Shown one piece after another: positions 58,005-64,000 of a DNA stretch of 64,000 nucleotides. Numbering within the stretch: the stretch's first letter is position 1; each line of letters begins with the position of its first letter. Under the pieces are notes generated by a model. The model had not been told where the DNA came from, searched no databases, and worked only from the letters and a program-made list of their open reading frames with translations. The position numbers were made by a program, and so were the translations under genes. The stretch comes from Aliiroseovarius sediminis (GTDB lineage: Bacteria; Pseudomonadota; Alphaproteobacteria; Rhodobacterales; Rhodobacteraceae): NCBI RefSeq assembly GCF_022678485.1, contig NZ_JALBYP010000035.1:124001-188000 (forward strand), given 5' to 3'.

Positions 58005-60530
58005 TCATTCGCGCGCGCGCAGCACCTGTGCGGGGCGGGACGACAGCGGGCGCCACGCATAGAACAGCCCCGCCAACACCGTCGCCAACACACCGCCCGA
58101 CACAATCGCAATCGCGTTCCATGCATCAAAGGCAAAACGTTCTTCCATGATGTAATGCGTGACGGCCCATCCCGCCAAGCCGCCCGCCAGCACCGCGATC
58201 ACACCAGCCGCCGCACCTAACACGGCCGAGCGGATGGCGAAATTCGTCAGGATCGCAGGACGCGTGGCGCCAAGGGTTTTCAGCACAGCGGCTTCGTATG
58301 TCCGCGCACGTTCACCCGCAGCCGCCGCGCCCATCAGCACGACAAAACCGGTCAACAAAGTCGCCATCGCACCATAAGTGATTGCGGCGGCCACCTGCCC
58401 CATGATCCCCGTCACCTGCGTGATTGCGTCGCGCACCGAGATCAGCGTGATATTCGGATAGGCCCGGCCAAGTTCACGCAAGATCGCCCCCTCGCCTGCC
58501 TCATCGGCATAGATCGTGGCGATATAGCTGTGTGGCGCGCTTGCTAGCGCAGTGGGATTCATGGTCATCACAAACCCCATCCCGGCCTGGCTAAAATCGA
58601 CCTCACGCAGGCTGGTGATTTGACCGGTGATGTCACGGCCCAAAATATTCACGGTCAGGTTATCGCCAATACCTATGCCCATTTCCTGCGCTTCTTCAGC
58701 GGCGAAGCTGATCTGAGGCGGACCCTCGTAATCCTGGGGCCACCATTCACCAGCGACAACCGTGGTCCGGGTCGGGGTGGCGGAATAGGTCAGGCCACGG
58801 TCCCCGCGCACGACCCAATGTCCGCCCGCGACCTCGCGCGCCGGGCGGTCGTTGATGCGGGTGATCATGCCGCGCAGCATTGGTGCGGTGTCAATCCGAC
58901 TAACCGCGGGGTCGTCTGCCAGCCGTGCAGTTACTCCGTCGATCTGGTCGGATTGGATATCGACCACGAAAAAGCTGGGGGCAACGTCTGGCAGATCACG
59001 AGCGATAGCACCGCGCAAATTATTGTCGATCTGGCCAACGGCTGCCAGCACCGACAAGCCAAGGCCCAACGACATGACGACCGCCCCAGCCTCGCCGCCC
59101 GGGCCGCCAACCGCCCCCAGCGCCATGCGAAGTGTAGGCCAGCCGCGCAGGGCTTTCTGATGGCCCAGCCATCGCGCCGCGCGTCGCACCGCCAACCCCG
59201 TCAGAACAAGCGTGGCAAAGGCTGCGGCAAGGCCCGCAAAGCTCCAGATTGCCAATCGGGGCATCCCGGAGAGATGCGCGGCAGACCAGATCAGCAGCGC
59301 AAGGATCATCACGGACAACCCAACAAATACCGGACGCGGCAAGCGCGATATTCCAAGGGCGGCATCACGGAACAACGCCGTCGGCGATACTTGCTCGGTG
59401 CGTGCAAGCGGCCAAAGCGTGAACAGAAGAGCGGCCAGTATACCGTAAAGCGCAGCCTCAAGCAGCGGTCGGGCGTAGATCGAGATCTCGGCCGTGATGG
59501 GAAGCGTCTGTGCAATCAGGGGGGCGAGCGCGACGGGGATCAGAACGCCCAGCAGAAGCCCAACCGCAACGCCAACCAAGGTCAAAAGGCCAATTTGCAG
59601 GAAGTATGTAAGAAATAAGATGTTCCGCGACGCTCCCAGCGCACGTAAGATCGCAATTGTCTCGGTCTTACCATCCAGATACACCCGAACAGCAGCCGAA
59701 ATTCCGACCCCGCCGACGGCAAGCCCGGCAAGCCCGACCAGCACAAGAAATGCGCCCAGCCGATCCACCAATTGCCGCAGCCCGGGGGCTCCGTTGCGAG
59801 CGTCCCGCCACCGGGCGCCATTGGGTTCCAGGGTCGGCATGATGGTCGCCCGGACCGCATTCAGGCTGGCGCCTTCGGCCAATCGAAGCTTGTAGTGGCT
59901 GTTAAACAACGTCCCCTCTGTCAGCAGCCCCGATCCATCCAGCGCAGTCCGGCGGACGATCGTCCGTGGGCCAAGGCTGAAGCCCGCGCTAGCATTGTCT
60001 GGCTCTTTCACCAGTTCAGCCATAAGAACGAACTCGGCACCCCCCAGTTGAAACCTGTCGCCCTTGTGCAGGCCCAGACGCGTCATTAACAGATCGTCCA
60101 TTACCGCACCGGGCAGACCGCCCTGCCCGTTCAACGCAGCCCGCAAAGACATGGGCGGGGCGAGTTCAACCTCGCCAACCAAAGGGTACGCATCGTCGAC
60201 CGCTTTGATCTGAGTTAACCCGCGATCGTCGCCCACGACAGCCATCGACCGGAAATCGGCGGTGACGGTCATCGCGTCGCTGTTTGCGGCCAGTATTGCT
60301 GCCTCATCCTCGCCCGCGAACCGATAAGTAAACGATACCGACGCATCGCCCCCGAGCAGCACCGCCCCTTGCGTGGCAAGCCCGGTGCGCAACCCTTCCC
60401 GCACACTGCCAACGGCGGCGATGGCAGCGACACCAAGGACCAGACAGGCCAGCAGAATGCGAAAACCACGCACACCGCCGCGCATCTCGCGCCGGGCCAG
60501 ACGCACCGCCATGGCAAGGCTTTGCATCAT
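58005..60530 (-). CDS. ABC transporter permease of the FtsX/MacB (YbbP) type
   Basis: An 841-residue permease with an N-terminal membrane segment, a large periplasmic domain, two clusters of transmembrane helices around residues 250-450 and another FtsX-like domain at the C-terminus (MATLLTGFVVLMGAAAAGERARTYE). The double-FtsX architecture matches YbbP. Its start overlaps the ATPase stop. Together they probably work as a mechanotransmission or lipoprotein/lipid system with the divergent arylesterase. Confidence 0.9.
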   Translation of the reverse strand: MMQSLAMAVRLARREMRGGVRGFRILLACLVLGVAAIAAVGSVREGLRTGLATQGAVLLGGDASVSFTYRFAGEDEAAILAANSDAMTVTADFRSMAVVGDDRGLTQIKAVDDAYPLVGEVELAPPMSLRAALNGQGGLPGAVMDDLLMTRLGLHKGDRFQLGGAEFVLMAELVKEPDNASAGFSLGPRTIVRRTALDGSGLLTEGTLFNSHYKLRLAEGASLNAVRATIMPTLEPNGARWRDARNGAPGLRQLVDRLGAFLVLVGLAGLAVGGVGISAAVRVYLDGKTETIAILRALGASRNILFLTYFLQIGLLTLVGVAVGLLLGVLIPVALAPLIAQTLPITAEISIYARPLLEAALYGILAALLFTLWPLARTEQVSPTALFRDAALGISRLPRPVFVGLSVMILALLIWSAAHLSGMPRLAIWSFAGLAAAFATLVLTGLAVRRAARWLGHQKALRGWPTLRMALGAVGGPGGEAGAVVMSLGLGLSVLAAVGQIDNNLRGAIARDLPDVAPSFFVVDIQSDQIDGVTARLADDPAVSRIDTAPMLRGMITRINDRPAREVAGGHWVVRGDRGLTYSATPTRTTVVAGEWWPQDYEGPPQISFAAEEAQEMGIGIGDNLTVNILGRDITGQITSLREVDFSQAGMGFVMTMNPTALASAPHSYIATIYADEAGEGAILRELGRAYPNITLISVRDAITQVTGIMGQVAAAITYGAMATLLTGFVVLMGAAAAGERARTYEAAVLKTLGATRPAILTNFAIRSAVLGAAAGVIAVLAGGLAGWAVTHYIMEERFAFDAWNAIAIVSGGVLATVLAGLFYAWRPLSSRPAQVLRARE

Positions 60531-61195
60531 GTCAGCAATCCATCCTGAATATGCAAAATCCGATCACAGCGTTCGGCAAGTTCGGGCGCATGGGTGACAA
60601 GGATAAGCGTCGCGCCGTGGCGGTCGCGCAGGTGAAACAGAAGGTCCATGATGCCTTCGCCGGTCGTGCGGTCAAGGTTGCCAGTGGGTTCATCCGCCAG
60701 CAGAATGTTGGGCCGGGGGGCGGCGGCGCGGGCCAAGGCCACGCGCTGTTGTTCGCCGCCGGACATCTGACTGGGATAGTGGTCCAGTCTGTGGGACAGG
60801 CCGACAGCGTCCAATTCCTGCGCCGCGCGCTCGAAGGCATCCGCAGCGCCGGCCAGCTCCAACGGTGTTGCGACATTTTCCAGCGCGGTCATGGTGGGGA
60901 TCAGGTGGAACGACTGAAATACGATCCCCATATTATCCCTGCGAAACCGCGCGAGATCATCCTCGCCCATCGCGCCCAGATCGTGACCAAGAACGTGAAC
61001 CGACCCAGCGGTGGCTTGCTCTAGCCCGCCCAATAACATCAGAAGTGAAGATTTACCCGACCCTGACGGCCCAGTTAGACTCACCGTTTCACCCATGTTC
61101 ACATTCATGTCGATGCCCTTGAGGATCTCGGTTCGTCCGGCATTATGACCAAGCGTCAGACAGGCGTCGGTCAGCGTTATGATCGGCTTTGTCAT
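60527..61195 (-). CDS. ABC transporter ATP-binding protein (YbbA-type)
   Basis: A 222-residue ATPase. Walker A is [16 protein letters not shown], the signature [14 protein letters not shown], Walker [13 protein letters not shown] and the H-loop [14 protein letters not shown]. The ATG at 61195 has AGGA seven bases upstream; the frame continues 170 codons but is not conserved. It pairs with the permease downstream. Divergent from the arylesterase gene by about 24 bases, so both promoters overlap. Confidence 0.93.
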   Translation of the reverse strand: MTKPIITLTDACLTLGHNAGRTEILKGIDMNVNMGETVSLTGPSGSGKSSLLMLLGGLEQATAGSVHVLGHDLGAMGEDDLARFRRDNMGIVFQSFHLIPTMTALENVATPLELAGAADAFERAAQELDAVGLSHRLDHYPSQMSGGEQQRVALARAAAPRPNILLADEPTGNLDRTTGEGIMDLLFHLRDRHGATLILVTHAPELAERCDRILHIQDGLLT

Positions 61196-61219
61196 CGAAA
61201 ATCCTGTTTGGGGGAAATG

Positions 61220-61876
61220 ATGTTGATACCAAGTGCATATGGGGTTTTGACCCGGCTTCTCAAGTGTTTGGCCATCATGGTTGCGTTGTCCGGGGTGGCA
61301 CGGGCCGAGGGCGTGACCATATTGGCGCTGGGTGACAGCCTGACCGCAGGATACGGGTTGCCACAAGAGGATGGCTTCGTGCCGCAGATGGAGGCCTGGC
61401 TGAACGGCAACGGCGTCGAGGCCACGGTGATCAACGCTGGTGTATCGGGTGATACGACGGCGGCAGGCGCCGCGCGTCTGGACTGGGTTCTGACGGACGA
61501 GGTTGACGCGGTGCTGGTCGCATTGGGGGCCAACGACATGCTGCGCGGGGTTGATCCTGCCGTTACGCGCGACAACCTTGACACCATCCTTGCGACGCTG
61601 TCGACACGTGACTTGCCGACGCTTTTGATCGGAATGCCGGGGCCAGCCAACTATGGCCCAAAATACAAGGCCGAGTTTGAACAGCTTTTTGTCGACCTTG
61701 CCCAAACTTATGATGTCCCATTTTTTCCGAGCTTTCTGAAGGGACTGACAGATGCGGCGGGATCGGCCACGGATGCGTTACAATATCTTCAACCTGACGG
61801 CCTGCACCCATCCGCAGAAGGTGTATCTTTAATTGTGCAGGCGATGGGCCCAGCTGTGCGGGCCGCTTTGCCGTAA
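61220..61876 (+). CDS. Arylesterase / TesA-like SGNH hydrolase
   Basis: A 218-residue secreted enzyme. A signal peptide (to about residue 30, ending GVARA) is followed by ILALGDSLTAGYGLPQ with the nucleophile Ser, VLVALGANDMLRG and DGLHPSAEGVSLI with the catalytic Asp and His. It hydrolyses esters or thioesters in the periplasm. The ATG at 61220 is better spaced from GGGGG than the ATG one codon earlier. The divergent YbbA-YbbP pair is a common partner. Confidence 0.9.
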   Translation: MLIPSAYGVLTRLLKCLAIMVALSGVARAEGVTILALGDSLTAGYGLPQEDGFVPQMEAWLNGNGVEATVINAGVSGDTTAAGAARLDWVLTDEVDAVLVALGANDMLRGVDPAVTRDNLDTILATLSTRDLPTLLIGMPGPANYGPKYKAEFEQLFVDLAQTYDVPFFPSFLKGLTDAAGSATDALQYLQPDGLHPSAEGVSLIVQAMGPAVRAALP

Positions 61877-62039
61877 CCTGCCCGCGCCCGGTGGATGGTC
61901 GGCGGCAGGGTAAAACCGACTTTCGTATATGTTTTTCACCTTGAAACCTATCCCTACTGACACCTGTTCGTGGCGGCGTCACTATGCGAATGTTGCGCCT
62001 TGAACAATTGGCTTTGCCGGAAGCCGACCCAATCACACG

Positions 62040-62657
62040 ATGCGGAGCGCCCGAGTGGACATCCTTCTATTGACCGAGGATCTTGCAATCCAACGCAGCT
62101 TTCACACTGCGCTGGAAACAGGGCGCGATGATCTGCTTTCGGTCTGTGTCACGACACGAGAGGCCGAAGCCTGGTTACACGATCACCAGAAACCAGCGGT
62201 TGTCGCAGTCGATTTCGGCACACCGGGGTTGGGTGGGCTGAAGGCCTTGGGCCGGCTGATCAAGCTTGCACCGCGCACTCGGTTGATCCTGTTGACCCAT
62301 ACGCCATCGGTTGCTGTGGCCCGTCAGGCGCTGCGGCTGGGGGTTGTGGCATGCGTACCCGCATCCCTTACGCCCGATGATCTGCCCGCGATCCTGACGC
62401 TTGTTCAGCGACCCAACGACGTGATCGTATTGCCACAAGGGGCGTTCGAGACGCCCGTTAAGGATCGTTTGCTATCGCGTCGTGAACGACAGATCTTGGC
62501 TCTGTTGTGCGATGGCCAGCAGAACAAGGAGATCGCCCATACGTTCGGCATTAAAGAGGTCACCGTAAAAATGCATATGCGGTCGGTGATCCGCAAGCTG
62601 GGCGCGCGCAACCGCACCCATGCGGCGATGATCGCCCGCGACCGCGGATTGGTCTGA
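62040..62657 (+). CDS. LuxR-type response regulator with receiver-like domain
   Basis: A 205-residue regulator. The receiver-like half has an acidic pocket (LLTEDLA) and AVDFGTPGLGGL with a possible phospho-acceptor Asp, but the conserved Lys near VVACVPASLTP is absent, so phosphorylation is doubtful. The C-terminal LuxR HTH is intact: LLSRRERQILALLCDGQQNKEIAH and VTVKMHMRSVIRKLGARNR. GGAG lies seven bases before a GTG at 62055, which may be the true start. No sensor kinase is nearby. Confidence 0.88.
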   Translation: MRSARVDILLLTEDLAIQRSFHTALETGRDDLLSVCVTTREAEAWLHDHQKPAVVAVDFGTPGLGGLKALGRLIKLAPRTRLILLTHTPSVAVARQALRLGVVACVPASLTPDDLPAILTLVQRPNDVIVLPQGAFETPVKDRLLSRRERQILALLCDGQQNKEIAHTFGIKEVTVKMHMRSVIRKLGARNRTHAAMIARDRGLV

Positions 62658-62661
62658 TCGC

Positions 62662-62823
62662 TTATTCCTCGGGCGGGGCGTCATCCCAACGGTCGCTAAG
62701 GATGCGGTGGCTGTCACCCTCGGGGTCTTCGTATTGCTCGCTTTTCAGGGTCCAGAAAAACGCGGCCAGCCCAAGACCCCCAAGCAGAAGCGAGGCGGGT
62801 ATCAGATAGACAAGCACGTTCAT
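62662..62823 (-). CDS. ccoS: cbb3-type cytochrome oxidase assembly protein CcoS
   Basis: A 53-residue protein. MNVLVYLIPASLLLGGLGLA is its single membrane helix and AFFWTLKSEQYEDPEGDSHR the conserved following segment; LSDRWDD and Glu end it. CcoS is needed to mature the cbb3 oxidase. It follows ccoI by three bases, the usual order, and so reads as the last gene of a ccoGHIS cluster running off the window. Confidence 0.9.
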   Translation of the reverse strand: MNVLVYLIPASLLLGGLGLAAFFWTLKSEQYEDPEGDSHRILSDRWDDAPPEE

Positions 62824-62826
62824 AGG

Positions 62827-64000
62827 TCAGCCTTTCCTCAGCCTTAGCGCGTTCAGTGATACTGTCACCGACGAGGTCGACATGGCAAGGGCCGCCGCCA
62901 GCGGTGTGGCCAGCCCGATTAGGGCAATCGGGATTGCGATGGCGTTATAGCCCGCCGCGATAGCAAAGTTTTCCTTGATCCGGCGCGTGGCGGCCTTGGA
63001 TAGATCAATCGCAGCGGCCAGCGGCTCCATCGACTTGCCCAGTAGCACGATGTCGGACACGACGCGCGCGGCCTCAAGCGCCGAGGCGGGCGAGATTGAG
63101 ACATGCGCGGCGGCCAACGCAGCCGTATCGTTCAGCCCATCGCCCACCATCAAGACCTTCTTGCCCGCGTTGCCCAGACGGGCGACATATTCGGCCTTGT
63201 CTTCGGGCAATGTGTCGGCCTGCCATTCGGAGATGCCCACACGCCCAGCAATGTCTGCAACAGCGGCGGGGACATCGCCTGAAATCAGCGTGACGCCCAT
63301 GCCTTTGGCCTTCAGTGCGGTGATCGCCTCGACCACGCCTGGGCGCAACGCGTCGGTGAAGGTAAACGCCACAGGCCGCGCGCCGGACACCGCCAGATAC
63401 GTCGCCGTTTGCCCAACCGAATTGGCGCCCAGCCATTCGGCGCGTCCTAGACGGACGGTCTTGCCCTGCCATTGGCCTTCGACACCGCGGCCCGGAACTT
63501 CGCGCACCTGTGTCACCTCGGCAGGTTGAAAACCGGCGGCGCGGGCTGCGTGGGTCAGGGATTGTGCCAAGGGATGGCTGGACCCTTCGGCCAACGCCAA
63601 TGCCACCTGAACATCGCGGTCCTTGTGATTGGACAGCGCGTCGAGCGCGGGCTTTCCTTCGGTCAAGGTGCCGGTCTTGTCAAAGACAACGTGATCAACC
63701 TCGGCCAACCGCTCCATCGCGGTGGCGGATTTCAGCAGCATGCCTTGCTTGAACAGCCGCCCCGACGCCGCCGTGGTGACGGCAGGCACCGCAAGCCCCA
63801 GCGCGCAGGGGCAGGTGATAATCAGGGTCGCGACCGCGATATTCATCGCCATACGCCAGTCGCCGGAAAACCACAGCCAGAACAAAAACGCAGCCAGTGC
63901 CAACAGATGCACAACCGGCGCATAGACCGCCGCAGCCTTGTCGGCGAGCGAGGTATATCGGTTGCGCGCGGTTTCCGCGATGGCGACAAGATCGGCCATC
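62827..64000 (-). CDS. ccoI: Copper-translocating P-type ATPase for cbb3 oxidase (CcoI/FixI), 5' truncated
   Basis: The visible 390 or so C-terminal residues cover the membrane motif ITCPCALGLAVP for the metal site, the phosphorylation motif FDKTGTLTEGKPA, the nucleotide-binding domain and the hinge GDGLNDTAALAAAH. The N-terminal metal-binding domain and first helices lie beyond the window. CcoI supplies copper to cbb3 oxidase. The following ccoS supports this over a general CopA. Confidence 0.9.
   Translation of the reverse strand, partial: MADLVAIAETARNRYTSLADKAAAVYAPVVHLLALAAFLFWLWFSGDWRMAMNIAVATLIITCPCALGLAVPAVTTAASGRLFKQGMLLKSATAMERLAEVDHVVFDKTGTLTEGKPALDALSNHKDRDVQVALALAEGSSHPLAQSLTHAARAAGFQPAEVTQVREVPGRGVEGQWQGKTVRLGRAEWLGANSVGQTATYLAVSGARPVAFTFTDALRPGVVEAITALKAKGMGVTLISGDVPAAVADIAGRVGISEWQADTLPEDKAEYVARLGNAGKKVLMVGDGLNDTAALAAAHVSISPASALEAARVVSDIVLLGKSMEPLAAAIDLSKAATRRIKENFAIAAGYNAIAIPIALIGLATPLAAALAMSTSSVTVSLNALRLRKG

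Noticed and set aside
60527-61705. N-terminal extension of the YbbA ATPase to 392 residues
   Set aside because: The extra 170 residues lie over the divergent arylesterase gene and are not ABC-like; a good ribosome binding site precedes the shorter start.

Overview
The window is a contiguous piece of an alphaproteobacterial chromosome, most likely a Rhodobacterales (Roseobacter-group or Rhodobacter-like) bacterium. The reasons are high GC content; a TCA block in the order sucA-sucB-MAPEG-lpd / sucC-sucD / mdh / mcl2-mch / sdhCDAB; ethylmalonyl-CoA pathway genes inside that block; a 2-oxoglutarate dehydrogenase E2 with two lipoyl domains; FYDLN-acid (TIGR02300) and CcoS/CcoI proteins; and PccR/RamB-like TTTGCAAA boxes before a propionyl-CoA synthetase. 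Assignments rest on reading the translations; no database search was possible.

Layout. 1-10.4 kb: the 3' end of a DAO-family oxidoreductase, malonyl-CoA synthase (matB), a flavodoxin-like protein, a periplasmic 5'-nucleotidase, a DUF952-pyrD-arsC chain, a MATE exporter with two PaaI thioesterases, and two paralogous MerR regulators. 10.4-16.6 kb: a fatty-acid beta-oxidation operon (acyl-CoA dehydrogenase, 70-aa protein, GST, thiolase, FadB-type enzyme). 16.6-21 kb: sulfotransferase, DMT transporter, acyl-CoA ligase and an inactive-looking M48-like membrane protein. 21-24.3 kb: a nucleoside salvage operon cdd-deoB-add-upp on the minus strand. 24.5-30.5 kb: maeB, prpE and a NtrC-like regulator. 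30.5-37.5 kb: nadK, glyA, an esterase, an IS3 remnant beside tRNA-Ala(GGC), a YgjP-like metallopeptidase, an FCD-type GntR regulator and a universal stress protein. 37.5-57.3 kb: an AGCS symporter, then the TCA block. 57.3-64 kb: a ZIP transporter, the YbbA-YbbP ABC system with a divergent arylesterase, a LuxR-type regulator, ccoS and part of ccoI.

Together the genes describe acyl-CoA and organic-acid metabolism feeding the TCA cycle: propionate and fatty acids are activated and oxidised, C4 acids drain through malic enzyme, and C2 units can be assimilated through mesaconyl-CoA and malyl-CoA. The most interesting signal is a perfect 10-bp palindrome, TGTGATCACA. It occurs once just before the GntR gene, as a tandem pair upstream of sucC, and as a near-perfect pair upstream of sdhC. 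This suggests a local regulator of the 2-oxoglutarate-to-fumarate segment. No CRISPR array, intact prophage or complete transposon was seen. Most of the window is ordinary core metabolism, with accessory insertions between sucC and sucD, between sucB and lpd, and beside the tRNA.
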